DNA from: Hirudo medicinalis
Taxonomy: Eukaryota > Annelida > Clitellata > Hirudinida > Hirudinidae
NCBI GenBank assembly: GCA_011800805.1
Contig: MPNW01000203.1
Span: forward strand, 66,469 to 130,468
Direction: 5' to 3'
Length of the DNA: 64,000 bases
Shown: positions 11,761 through 23,400 of the stretch, one piece after another
Layout: every line of letters begins with the position of its first letter
How positions within the stretch are numbered: position 1 is the stretch's first letter
Program-made: the position numbers and the translations under genes
The notes under the pieces: model-generated
What the model was told of the DNA's origin: nothing
What the model saw: the letters and a program-made list of their open reading frames with translations, nothing else
The model's database searches: none

Positions 11761-12178
11761 TTAGTAAGCATATGTTCTTTGCGGGATATCAATCCAGAAG
11801 ATGTTGTAATTACCTGTTTCAAGATGATTTATCTGTCTTAACAGTCCTTTTGCTTCACAGCTTACGCACCCTTTTTCTTCAATGTCATCATCAATTTGTT
11901 TCAGTACATCCTTAACCTGCCGGTAGTCATGCTTAAGTGCCTTCTTTGCGTCAGCTCTGCAGGACCAACACGTTGTTGTGACACGTTTGAGAGTCAATGA
12001 CGAATCAATGATGAATGTTTCAAAGCCTCAGCATTCGAGCAGCATTCTAACAGCATTTTTTCAAACCAAGTTTAGAGAATGTGTTGTACAAGGAATCCAG
12101 GATGCAAGACTGTTCTTCTCTCTCACTTTGGCTTGTAGACCATTGCACTTACCACTCATTGCAAATGCATTGTCTTAA
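11761..12178 (-). pseudogene. hAT transposase relic, ZMYM/DUF4371 type
   Basis: On the minus strand the upstream part (about 12170-12060) reads DNAFAMSGKCNGLQAKVREK, then IPCTTHSLNLV, matching the DNA..MSG.y.GlQ..i......a.yvpC.aHsLNLv block of hAT transposases with zf-MYM or DUF4371 domains. Further on (11997-11765) it reads CWSCRADAKKALKHDY and CEAKGLLRQINHLETG, the following TRWs.R.dA..al block. Stops and missing segments (the DD motif and C-terminus are absent) show it is dead. The join at about 12180 abuts LTR-element sequence, so one has been cut by the other. Confidence 0.75.
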
Positions 12179-12179
12179 C

Positions 12180-12668
12180 TTTGTCCGCGGCNACTCGTTC
12201 CAGAGCAACTCACTCAACTTGCACACAGGATCAAGAGCAACTTGATCAACATGGACAAAGACATCAGCACAAGTAGAGCATGCCTTTTGTCAGCAAGCAA
12301 GTTTCTCGCCACGTGTTACGACATCGAATTTCTCTAATTCAAACTCGCCCCTGCGCATCAACACACAACTTGGACCACTACAAGCAAGCGACGAACACAC
12401 CTTCCATCAGCGGTCTTTGCACACAAACAGAACTTCAAGGGACTCAAGCGAACAACCTTTCCTGCGACTACACCAGTCGTCATTAAACGAACAGCATCAT
12501 CAACAACACATCACCTCATCGCAGACCGAAGCCAGGTTAAACCATCGATTTAATAGCACCAACTTCTGTGAAGACTCGATCCGGCAAAGGAGTTCTCTGA
12601 ATATTTAACTGAACTGACATTGTTTTATTTATTTATCGTTCGCTGGTTACTCTGTGGTAGGGGAGTAT
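12180..12668 (+). mobile_element. 3' end of an LTR retrotransposon internal region (degenerate)
   Basis: Unlike its neighbours this stretch is rich in C and CAA codons. One frame reads QNFKGLKRTTFPATTPVVIK and later VKTRSGKG, like the poorly conserved C-terminal tail of Ty3-type pol. It ends in a polypurine tract (GGTAGGGGAG) just before the LTR. Gag, protease, RT and integrase cores are missing; the left edge joins the hAT relic. Confidence 0.55.
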
Positions 12669-12946
12669 TGTAGGATCGCACATCCATCATAATCACGTGC
12701 TGATCCTAACCCTACCAGCGATGACTTACCAGGCGCGCATCCTTTGTTTGTGGATATCCTCCTTTGTCCTGACTGGCTATTTAAGAAGCTAAGTCAGGGC
12801 ATTCTTCCCTTCTCTCTCCTACTCTTCCCGCTACGTCGCTAAGCTGCTACTCCAGCAGTTATGTTGTCTGTCGGAGCATTGTTGCCGTTGTTGTAAATAA
12901 ACTTTGTAGCGAACTCGTCTTCGTCGTCGATGCCGCTGACGCTACA
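12669..12946 (+). mobile_element. 3' LTR of a retrotransposon
   Basis: A 278-bp unit starting TGTAG and ending CTACA (perfect 5-bp terminal inverted repeat in the TG..CA form). It contains a TATTTAAG box near 12779, a pyrimidine-rich initiator-like region and AATAAA near 12895, in the order U3-R-U5. A polypurine tract sits directly upstream, as expected for a 3' LTR. No matching 5' LTR is in the window. The sequence does not resemble a vertebrate retrovirus; a Ty3-type invertebrate element is the likely source. Confidence 0.75.
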
Positions 12947-13062
12947 TCATTAGATCCAAGATTAGAATCCATTAGATGAAAGCTGAGAAGACTCGGATTT
13001 TGCTTCCTTTAAACACATCAATCTGCACATGAAGCAGTAAACATTAGAGATAGAGAGAGAAA

Positions 13063-13190
13063 TATAACCAGTTCCTAGTTATGACTACGTATTTTGTGTC
13101 ATTTTTCGAAAGCCTGTATTGGTGGGAGGCCCCTCTTGTTGGGTGGCACGGGGCCAGGGCTCTTTCGACCCCCCTTAATCCGGCCCTGTA
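13063..13190. repeat. Dispersed repeat end, second copy inverted at 63915
   Basis: The first ~80 bases (ATAACCAGTTCCTAGTTATG and on to AGGCCCCT) match the reverse complement of 63915-64000 with few changes. The part near 13170-13190 (CCTTAATCC GGCCCTG) resembles the CAGGGCCGGATTAA start of non-autonomous hAT elements. Confidence 0.75.
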
Positions 13191-13601
13191 TTGGCTAATT
13201 TTAGACTTATATTTGCGCTACTGGTTTCTTCATTTACAGCTTATCAAAAATTGGGATGGTAATAAAAAAAATGCACTGGGAAGTCAAGATAGATGGCTCT
13301 TATTGATCTTTTGACTTTATATTTTACAAAAATGTGTACAACTTAAAAAATTAAAATATTAAGTATTGACCTGACAGCTGATTTCGGGTGTACCGACATG
13401 ATTTAATGGACTCTGAAGGTATATAAATTCATACTGAACTCAGAAAACTGATAGCTCCTTCACGAGGTGGTGTTTATTTTGATGTAGATACTTATATAAT
13501 AATAGCTAGTTTTCAAGATTGGAATCTGATTCAAATATTGACAGAAATAATTTAGTTATTGTTCAACACTATTATTTTTGCAGGATATAAAATCAGTGAA
13601 A

Positions 13602-13922
13602 ATGAATTTGATCAAGGAGCTGATTATGCTGTTGATGGTGCTTGTGACTCAATGTGGTTGTCTCACTGATAAAGGTTATCAGCAGCCTAAAATCGACGTC
13701 GAAGAATTAAAAGAAAGTCGCGCAGCGTCTGATTTAGCCAATCTTTTTTTGGGGGAAAGAATCGAAAATCGAGAAGTGCCTGATTTAACCTATCGCCATC
13801 CAGGTGAAAGATTCGAAGATCATGTATTGCCTCATTTCCGCGAACTCGACTTCAATAAAAGAAGCAAAAGTCGCAAATTGTCTGATTTAACTAAGTTAAT
13901 CGAAGCCTTCTTCGGAAAATGA
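13602..13922 (+). CDS. Small secreted repeat protein, neuropeptide-precursor-like (hypothetical)
   Basis: A 106-residue frame starts MNLIKELIMLLMVLVTQCGC, a textbook signal peptide, 24 bases after a good splice acceptor (TATTTTTGCAG), so a 5' UTR exon probably lies upstream. After a spacer, residues 37-106 are four aligned units of 17, 17, 17 and 19 residues: KESRAASDLANLFLGER, IENREVPDLTYRHPGER, FEDHVLPHFRELDFNKR and SKSRKLSDLTKLIEAFFGK. Each ends in a basic residue, two of the first three in GER, the third in a dibasic KR, and the last in GK before the stop, the C-terminal amidation signal of peptide hormones. The 51-base period is visible in the DNA, and a decayed fifth unit follows the stop. 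I recognise no family; a peptide hormone precursor or other secreted repeat peptide is inferred. Confidence 0.55.
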   Translation: MNLIKELIMLLMVLVTQCGCLTDKGYQQPKIDVEELKESRAASDLANLFLGERIENREVPDLTYRHPGERFEDHVLPHFRELDFNKRSKSRKLSDLTKLIEAFFGK

Positions 13923-14530
13923 AGCGAAAATCACGAGCTGCTGAGTTCGGAAAATCAGAAAACTATGGAACCCCAAGCAGAGTTTGTACGTTCTTTAGCA
14001 AGCGATCTAAAAAAAATTTGTTTTATCAAATATAACTTTATTATTTAAATGATATGATAACGCTTATTTCTATTTTCGAGCAATAAAATTGAGCAAAAAT
14101 AAAAATAGAATTTGATACAAAGAGCAAATAATCTCACAATGTTCTTCATGTCTTAAGAAAACTTTTTAAGGAAAATGGAACACTTGAATTTTGTATTAAT
14201 AAGTAGTCATTTGCGAAGGAGGAGTGACGGATACTCATTTGCATAAGCATTTCCAGTCAAAGATAATGGGTAATTGTTTAAGGAATTTGGAGGTCAGAAT
14301 AATGATATGTAGTTTTGACTATCGTAGACAAAACCTTTAACTGTTTGGCAAATTGCTTCTGAGTCTCTAAGTCTAATCAATATATACATGTAATCGTCAA
14401 AATTGATTGTACTTGGGAGTTTAGTCGTTGACTATTTCTGTTAAAATATGGGAGGCATCGAATTTTTTTATTGGTCTTTCAGACGTTTATTATCGCAAAA
14501 ATTTTTTACACACAAAAAATAATGTTATCA
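13923..14530. other. Non-coding spacer
   Basis: Apart from the decayed repeat unit just after 13922, nothing recognisable. Confidence 0.6.
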
Positions 14531-14647
14531 GCCAATTTACAGGCAGCGACTTTCGTCAATTCTAAATAGATTTCCAGGTCATTTCATGAGTTAGGGGCAG
14601 GATTAGGGATGGAGTTAGGTACCAAAAGTCGCTGCCTACGAGTTGGC
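14531..14647. mobile_element. MITE-like palindromic element, 117 bp
   Basis: The two 23-base arms (14531-14553 and 14625-14647) are inverted: GCCAA....AGGCAGCGACTTT on each, differing only in the 4-5 bases between those blocks. The centre is a GTTAGG/GATTAGGG-rich stretch. No coding capacity. Confidence 0.7.
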
Positions 14648-15365
14648 TTTTGCCTGTCACTCACTTGACCACTTGTCAATCAGACACATCGGCCGGCAAA
14701 TCACAACTAAACAAAAAGAGTTTTATATGGTTCGTACAATCGAAAGCGATGACCAACAGTGACATGCAAGCAAATAGAATAGTATAGAAGAGCGATACAG
14801 AGCTGCACCCTCAAAACTTAAAAATAAATTTGTCACAAAGAAAGAAATTTTCATGAACGTTCCTTATATCCATAATAACATTATAAGGAGTCCAAATTTA
14901 GAAGCCATTGAAAAATTTAAAAACTAAATTTTGCTGCATTTCATGCTTGATGCTGCAACGGACACGTCAGCTAGCATGCGATGAAACCACTGCTGCCTCA
15001 TGTTGACGGTAATGTTTATTTTTGTTGACACGAGAGAATAAAGTGATTTATTTTCAAAACTATGTTTATTCGAGTGACCCATGATATCCGAAAGCTTCAC
15101 ATTGATTATCTTTATTCCAAACTTTACAACAACAAATTACTGTAAAAAAAAACTTTAAAACTAATTAACTAAGTTTTAACAGTAAATGCAAATGTGCCAA
15201 TTCCTTGATATTGCGCATTATATTATATTACGCGTTGTTTTTTTTTACAATTGCAGGAATTATTATTTATTAATGGTATGTTGGAGGAAGTGGCTAACGA
15301 TTCATTAGCTACAAAAAAGTTCAATAAATAGGACAAATTACAAATTTTATTTGATGTTTAAGAAT
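14648..15365. other. Non-coding spacer
   Basis: AT-rich, no exon or RNA gene seen. Confidence 0.55.
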
Positions 15366-15523
15366 ATGGAGAAGAAGGCAAGACTGAGTGCACAAGAGAA
15401 AGATCGGATTTTGTCTTTCAAGAAAGCAAATTGTTCAATTACCGACATGGAAGGCATTACCAGCGCGAAGGTTGGCCGAATGGATTGCGTAAGTACCGAG
15501 GTAATGGCAACATCCGTAATGTA
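15366..15523 (+). pseudogene. Tc3-like transposase N-terminus relic
   Basis: From the ATG at 15366 the frame reads MEKKARLSAQEKDRILSFKK then ANCSITD, the first helix-turn-helix of Tc3-type transposases (..LS..ek..I..lk..g.si..Ia). It then departs from the family and stops within about 25 codons; the rest of the transposase is missing. Confidence 0.5.
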
Positions 15524-15649
15524 AAGCACTTATTGCATGTTTTGGGCACTTCATCTTTTTTCAGGTCTTGCAAATCTTCTGAACCAAATTCTAAGCTATG
15601 GGATGCACTTAAATAATTTTGGCAGAACTAAACCAATGACTTAAATTCT

Positions 15650-16400
15650 CCCAGAGTTTGATCTAACTTGGATCAGTTGGCAATAAACTTTGGAATCCAG
15701 CCAAAGTTGAATTTCACCCCGACCCCGGCCAAAGTTTGGCCCCCGGTTGATCACCAGTCTCAAGTGTCGCGTGAACAATCTGACAGTACTTTGTACATAG
15801 CATTGTCGTTGTGATCTTTGACCTAGCCTACAACTAAGTAAAGTCTTCCCCTGCATTGAACGTACAGTGTTAAAGTAATGAAACTTTCCGTGTTTTCATC
15901 TTCACAAATTCGGTTACCAGGTCCTCAAAGTTGATCTCTTGCAGAATGTCAGACTCCATACTCATCATCATCAGAACTAGGTGAGACAACCGATCATTGT
16001 ACATCGACGTGCAATCCTTTCTTAGTTTATGAGTTTTATCTTTGAGAACGATCGCTCCTCTCTAAAATTGCCGACCATCAGCACAAGGTACATGCGCAGT
16101 GCTATCTCCACATTCGGAAACGATCCCTGAACTCATTTCTATATCAACTGATACATAAAATTCTCGCGATAAACATATGCATATTGTTCGTCCTTGATTG
16201 TACCAAAGAATTCAGCAAGCAAAAAAGGAATATGCCCCCCGGGTCCCTGCTGAAAGGAGGGGGAGTATGACGGAGCCATCAAAGACCCTACGATTAACGG
16301 CCGGATTTCCATTGGATCCATGATTTTTGGATGCGCATCGGAGAATGGCATGTCAGTGAGCAGGTGGGAGTGTTAAAGAAGGCTTCAGTCTGAGAGGGGA
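15650..16400. other. Spacer without recognisable gene
   Basis: Short open frames only; no domain or splice structure stands out. Confidence 0.5.
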
Positions 16401-16416
16401 CTTAAGATTCACCAGG

Positions 16417-16944
16417 CAAAGCTAAATGCGAAGGGGAGGTGGAGAAACAGCGTGCAGGTGCAGCTGTGCATTCAGGTAAAACGCCGAACTATACCGGACC
16501 GGATTCACACCACAGTTCCGAATGAGTTCGAGTTTCCGGCCTCAAGGAAGACCTTCCACGAGCTAGGATCAAGTTCCTTCGAGGAAATGAAAGATGTGCG
16601 TTTTGGGTTTTGAGGTGATGTCTGTGTGTTAAGGCTCGCATTGGCAAAGGACGTAGAACGCGAATGAGCGTTTGATGCGATACAGGCGACCGCTACAAAG
16701 AAAATATAACGCTCAGTTTGCATTATATGGTGTCGATGTGTAAAGGTCGTCGCGAGTCTTTAGTCGATAACCATTTAATGTTCAGAAGATGGGTAACGTA
16801 GGGTAATAACCGACAGGGACACCCGCCTGATCAAACGGGTGTGGCCCACCCCCCAAGAACGTAAGGAGTTTGGGCCGAAACGTTCGGTGATGGGGGCACT
16901 CCTCTGACGATTCCCTGTCGGTACGCTCCGTGGTAGGAGTTTCT
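16417..16944 (+). repeat. Dispersed repeat, copy 2
   Basis: Partner of 3042-3557, same orientation, sharing the blocks listed there. This copy has an extra segment around 16815-16860 (CACCCGCCTGATCAAACGGG) absent from copy 1. A C-rich 250-base stretch follows to about 17200 and may belong to the same element. Confidence 0.85.
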
Positions 16945-17435
16945 AAGTACAGCAAGCTGCACAAGCTCATTTCCGAGTCACACATCAAAGTAGTCTTCAT
17001 AAACTCCAACGAGACTCGACGCTATAAATATTGCAAAGAAAGCGGGATTAGTGCAGTAGCCCATGGACCTCCACCATTGCGCTGGGGCCTTCATCCGACG
17101 CTGGCGAAAGAACACGGAAAATCGCAATCTATGTATGGCGCATCTTTGCAACCCAACGGCTTCATTCTTCCCAGGATATTTAAACACATCTCACACGCCA
17201 TGTGACTCCTTACCGGAAATCATATTGATAAACGTTGCGGCGATCAGGACACGGCCCACTTCGTCTCAAGCAAATCGCTTCTAAATAAAAGAAATCGCCC
17301 CACGGCCCTGGTCCAAAAACTCCCCAAGCCAAAACTCTCAAAATTTTCATTTTACTCATCACAACAATGCTTTTCTTGAAATCGAACACCCAGGAATTAA
17401 CAAACATTAAGAAAGCATAACCGAAACAGCACAAG

Positions 17436-20400
17436 TCAAACGAAAGAGTCGGTACGACGAAAGACTTTAACTTCAGGAACAACCCTCACAATCACCTTGG
17501 AGTTCTTCCAGAACAATTCATTGCTCTGTGAAGTGGCAAAATGTTAACTTTGAATAAAGCAAATATCTAGCATATTCTTCAACATGTTACCCTGGTGCTG
17601 TACCACTCTCTAAGCTCATTTTCTTCAACCACCGCATGATAATCCTAGTCACAATTTCATGTTGCATTAATAAATAAGCCATAATAAAGTGAGAAACATG
17701 TCATTTATTCGTAGCTTATGTGAATATATAAGTTTATGTTAAACAAAATTGACAATGCAATAAAAATTATAAGCCAATTTAGGACTCTAACCTTTCTGCA
17801 AATGTAAAAAGAAACGACGAGATACGGAATGATCGTTACCACTACAATCACTAATATCACGTTGTCCTTCAGGAATTTCTCTGGAACACCAAGTCTTTAT
17901 CTTCGATTAGGTGGCAACAGATAGGTGAAAACAAATGAATTTACTTAGGCCACTAAAGTATTCATGAGATATTACTTCCCATGCTCTAATTGTTTTCATC
18001 TGAGCTTCAAATGCTGTTGAGCAAAACCCCTGCAATCATCGAATGAAGGCATATCTTTATCGTACCGACCTCAATTGAATTCGTTAAGACAACCGAAGCG
18101 TTGAACAATTATTATTCATTTAAGTAGAAACTGATTCAAATGAAATTGATAAAATTGAAAAAATATGCTGCAAAACACGAGAACATCACGATAATTAGCA
18201 CGTAATTAATCAAATAACTTTCTCAATAAACCAGGGAAATACTTCAAGCTAAGATATTTTTAATGCATTTTTGATGACAAATCACTTAAAGAATGAAGGA
18301 ATGGGGAAGTTCGAGATACTTTTGAATGAGACATGAGGCTTTCCAAGCAATTGCACTAGTTAACATTTTGAGTGTGGCACTCCTGCCAAGTTTTTACCTC
18401 CGAGCACATTCCTGCAGCACAATGAGAACCATCCGCCAAAGTTATTTTCTTATGGAAAGGACTGCATAGTCCATCGCTACCTCTGCAACAGAGCACGCAA
18501 GGTTCACCTGAAATCGTTTACAAGTTATGGATAAAAGGTGTGGGATAGATCTTAATGGTATTTATTTATTTATTTCCCACAAATTGAAGGGTCAACGAGT
18601 ACTAGCAATTCAAAGACAACATTGAGGAATAACATAATCAATTAATCAATTTAGCAATTGAAAAGAGGTTTGTTATTGGTCAACATTAAAATAATATCAT
18701 GACAGGTTTGCCTTAACATGGCTAGCAGGTTTCCATGTAGAACTTATCTTAGTGGTCAACATCAGAGTAAGACGATGGATGAAATCGTCAAAGATTGACA
18801 AAACAAATTCTGAAAGGGCGAGTTTCCATTAACCCATTAAAAGTCAAGAATACTTTTCATGCCAAACCTTCATTAGAGCAAGTACATTCTTCGAGACCAT
18901 CGATTTCACATAAAGAATGACAAGTTCCATTAGAACACGTGCCCCTGTAGTTGTAGGAAGTAAGTGATTCTAAAGCAAATTTGTACAGCGAACAATAATC
19001 ATAACCCCACCCATTTAGGCAGGATGTCCCATCTGCCATGCGTTCCTCGTCGTTACATTCGGCAGAAACCCCAGTATCAAAAAATTATTAAGGAAATAAA
19101 TATAAATAAAGCCTTAAGACGTTTAAAATATAAAATTATACGCAACAAAAAAAGGATATTCACAAACTGACCGCATCAAGCATATCGTAGGGTTACCGCT
19201 TCTGCATTCTGTTCCCAACAATGCAATATCGCAATTTATTGAACAGCACGGCGAGTTTATTGGACTATTCATGCAACGAAATTTTATTGAATCATTTGGT
19301 GTGTTTGAGTGAAAACCTTAGCCAGGCAATTAGAAAATCGCCTTTAAAAGACAACCTGCACTTGGCGTCTTTCGCGAGCTTGCATGCGGGGGTGCAACAA
19401 GGATCGTTAATGCCGATCGTAAAACCAGAATCGCATTGTTCGCCGTTTTCCACAATACCATTTCCACAAAAGTCTGCTTGCAATTCTATTTAAACAAAAT
19501 AGCTTATAATAGAATATGCATTAACATAGAAATCAAGCAAGCCACACGACTAAATATATCACGTATTTCATATCCTACTTTAAACTCTTAAATTCATACT
19601 GATTCATAGATTCATACTGCATACAAGCATATATAGGTAATATACTGCCCTATAAATAAAGTAAAATTATTCCTATTGGATTTTTTTTATCAACTGCTTT
19701 TTTTAAATTTTCGTTGCCATTTTGTCGAAAGAATGTTTGAAGGCTGTTCTCATTTGTGCACTTTTGCTTATGAGTACTATTTTATGTTGCCCAAAAAAAT
19801 AAATATGTATACACATATTATTCTTACTTATAAAACAGCCGTCGTTCGTACTCAAAGTATATCTCACGGTTTCAATACTGCAGTGGGAAAATTTCTGAAA
19901 TCAAACAGAACCCTGAATATAATCATCCCAAGTGATACTTATCCTAAATTGTCGCAAAAATTACTTTACCCTGTTGTTTGGATCTTTTCCAGAATTGGTT
20001 CGAGAATACATCAAGTATCTTCCACCTTGGAGCTTCGAAGGTATGCATATTTCACCATCATGAGCTGATCCAAACCCGTGACCTTAAAATGCAATTAAGT
20101 CTAAGAATTCATTTCTCATTTGCAGCCGTCTATTTGTAGGTAATTTAATATCCATTTAGTTTAAAACTTCAAAACCAATCAAAATAAACTTTTTAGGTTT
20201 AAAATAAATAGAATAAGCAATAACAACTGTTTCAAATCGGTTCTAGCAATGATTCTCCCACTGTACGACCACACAAACTTCACAGGAACCAGTTCTTAGA
20301 AAGCAGGGGTTTTAAAACGGCAAAGGAAGATGTTCAAGATATTGGTTAGTTTTGATTGGTTAGATTAAATGTGCTAAAACAGTCAAAATTTCAAAATAAT

Positions 20401-23400
20401 GTTTTGAGAAACTGTGGTTATTCTGATTCAACCGGAAACAATAACCTTGTACTTACCGATCTCTGTAAAACACATTAAATAAATTTAAATCAGCCAATTA
20501 TAATAAGTATGAACTAACTAAATTACCATGAGCCACTACCAAATCTCCCTGAGCTGATGGTAGCATTTTACCAGAAAAAAGTAGCGACGATATCCCGGTG
20601 TTCATACAAACTGTCCCAGCTTTACGTGCAGCTGTACAAATCAAGTGCGATATCAATTCAAGTCCAAATTATTGCTTGAATAACTAAATCAAAGAACTAT
20701 CCAATCGCAACAATATTAAGCAGCTTAAAACTAATTGGTACAAAGTTACAAACCAAGCACATCAACTTCAGAGACAAATGGATTAGGGTCAAGTAATATC
20801 CAAGCTTACATTTTGCAAAAAAGAGGGATGAAAAATGAAATATTTGAAAGATAAAAGGCTAACAAATGAAAATGAAACGTCTTATTTATCTTCCTCATAT
20901 CGCAGAAAGTGTAATTTATTCTGATAACAATGAAGAAAGTATTCATGATTACATCTATTCACGATTATGAATGATAATGTAACCAATACAAAGCACATAC
21001 ATAAACATCCAGAGCACACTCCACCTCTCTCCCCAGTGCGCGCAACATAGGCGAGGCCAAGCGCGTCTTCCAGAGGTGAGAATGTTACCAGATGAGCTAA
21101 ACAAAAGTTTCCGAGCATTCTCTTAGAAAATTCCTTTAAAAAATCGAACCATATTACAAATGAAAACATCCAGACATTAAAGGAAGCGGACGCGCGAGAG
21201 CTATTCTATCGAGTTATAAACCAATTCTTCTGCATCAATGCCACCTATTCGATCTGGAAAAGGTCTCACATATAAAAGCGAATAGGCGGACCATTGTCTC
21301 CCAAGCGCGTTGTAGGAATAAGTATCGCCGGCATCATTCTTGTGTATTATTACCTGTAAATATATAATATATAAACCTTCAAGGATATTCTTTGGATTAA
21401 AAAAATTAATATACAAGAAAAGAAATTACCTTTTTCACAAGTAGGGAATAATCAGTGAAGTTATTAAATTTTGTTTCCAAATAAATAGCATTTATTCTGG
21501 AAAACATTCCAATCTGAAAGAAATAAGATGTCAAAGTCGTAATGTTTTCAAGCTAGCTTTTGTCTCCGACGCTACGCTTATGGCATTGACATTTCAAAGT
21601 TTTACTTTTTTAAGTTTTACCACACACAATTATTTGTACTTCTAACATTGGTAAATAAAGGATACTCACCAGAGACTTCATGGTTTTCATGTAATTTCCT
21701 TCTCCGACATTAATAAAATAGTTTACATCTGCCACAACAGCCAATGTGCAAGCCTTTTCATTTGAGTTATCTGGGCTTCTTTCTGTCCTTTTAGATGATG
21801 TGTGAGTTTTGGTTCGAGAATTTACTTAAGAAATCAGAAATAACCTCGACTCAGCCATTTCATGCATTAATTACAAACGCAAAATTTGTTATAAACCTTT
21901 GTTAACTTTCCGCAACTTTGGGGCATAAACCATTTGGCAAAAATCTCTGTATTCAAAATGTTATTTATATCTTAGAAATAGCCAAAAATACATTTGCATA
22001 AATGCTGATCATTTCTGATTAATAAGCACTCACATGGAACCAACAAGCTCCTCTTTCATGTCCGATAATCTGTAAGCTACCATAACGTCATGCATTGTTG
22101 GAGTGTACCTTTTAGCCGGCTTCAAAGAATTAAAATTCATATCTAAACCAAATTGATTCCCTTGCACCAAATTCTAATTTTTCGCTTGGCAAAATAAATA
22201 GCAATTAGATTCCTCATGAACCAAGATAAACCTGTAAACTCCTAAGACGAAATACGTCACAAAATCAATCTAATCACTCATTAATAATATACATCGAACC
22301 AATTAAAGCAGAAGTTTGTATCATTAATGAGATCTAATAAATCCAAATCTGTACACTTAACAGCAATTATGGAGACTTAAGATGGTGTTTCTTTTCAAAA
22401 TAAGTAAACATACTTCTATAAAGTAGGTCTCATTTCTTGTGTTAATTGTAGCAATCATAAATTCATCCTCCCAGTACACATGTGATTTAGCAGTTGAAGG
22501 CTCACCTAGAATAAAACATGACTAGGAACCTTGGTTGGAAAATTAAAGAACACTGCGCAATTGAACAATTTGAAAGAATTTTCAAAAGTAGTTTCCTACT
22601 GTTTCTTAAAACTCCGCCTTGGAGCTCCGACAGGGATCCTCAGAGGAGTTTCCCCCGTCTTCAAACGTTTTAGCCCTATGAATCTCATTACGGCCGCATC
22701 ACGTGATCAGCCGGATGTCCTTGTCGGCTTTTACCTTTCGTACCCAACGCTATCTTTGGCTATGCGAGGTTTTCCCTGGCCTTCTTATGCCGATCATTAT
22801 TGCCTGGACTGGAGCGACTATGAAAGCCGACAGCCTTCGACTCTGCGAGGCTCTCTTTGGCCTTCTTGTGTCGATCGCGTCCGCCCCAGTTGCCTATAGC
22901 GGCCATGACAGCTATCGGTGGCTTCTTCACGCCGTGTACTTAATATATGCAAACTGGGCCCTACGTTTTCTTTGTAGCGGCAGGAGATAGAAATTTTTCG
23001 GGACTCGGCCACAGGATTTTATTCGACTCCATTTAGATGGTAGTCAATAGTGATTTTCGAGCTCGAGGCCGGCCTGTCTTTTTCCTTCAATACCGTATTT
23101 CTCGACCAAGGAGTTAGATCACTGACATCGGAGATCGACGGCTTTCATACAGTGGCTTCGGAAGATTTCTTTGGCCTCTCATTTGCCAGATCCAGAATGA
23201 GGTCGCTTCTGCAGCCTCAGACATCCTTGTAATAGCCTTTGTTCTTTCTTGGCTAGACAATCCAATATTAGTGAGGAAGGCGTAAGTCGACCTGCCGACT
23301 ACGCCCCTGCGCCAACCTCAATGGGGAAGAGGTCTGTTCTGTAGCCTTTCGCTTCCAAGTCCATCGACAGATCTGCATACTTTTCCGCCTTGAGCGCATT

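Noticed and set aside
12669..12946. Endogenous copy of a vertebrate retrovirus
   Set aside because: Only an LTR and a short pol tail are visible; there is no env-like sequence, and the features fit a Ty3-type invertebrate element.
16930..17205. 91-codon plus-strand frame, and overlapping minus-strand frames, upstream of the ADAM17 3' end
   Set aside because: They overlap each other, have no domain or splice support, and adjoin the dispersed repeat copy 2.
20236..20320. Open frame (ELVPVKFVWSYSGRII..) that joins in phase after the ADAM17 exon ending at 20527 or the micro-exon
   Set aside because: It destroys the HExxHxxGxxH motif and has no counterpart in ADAM17, whereas the exon at 19970-20082 gives the exact consensus.
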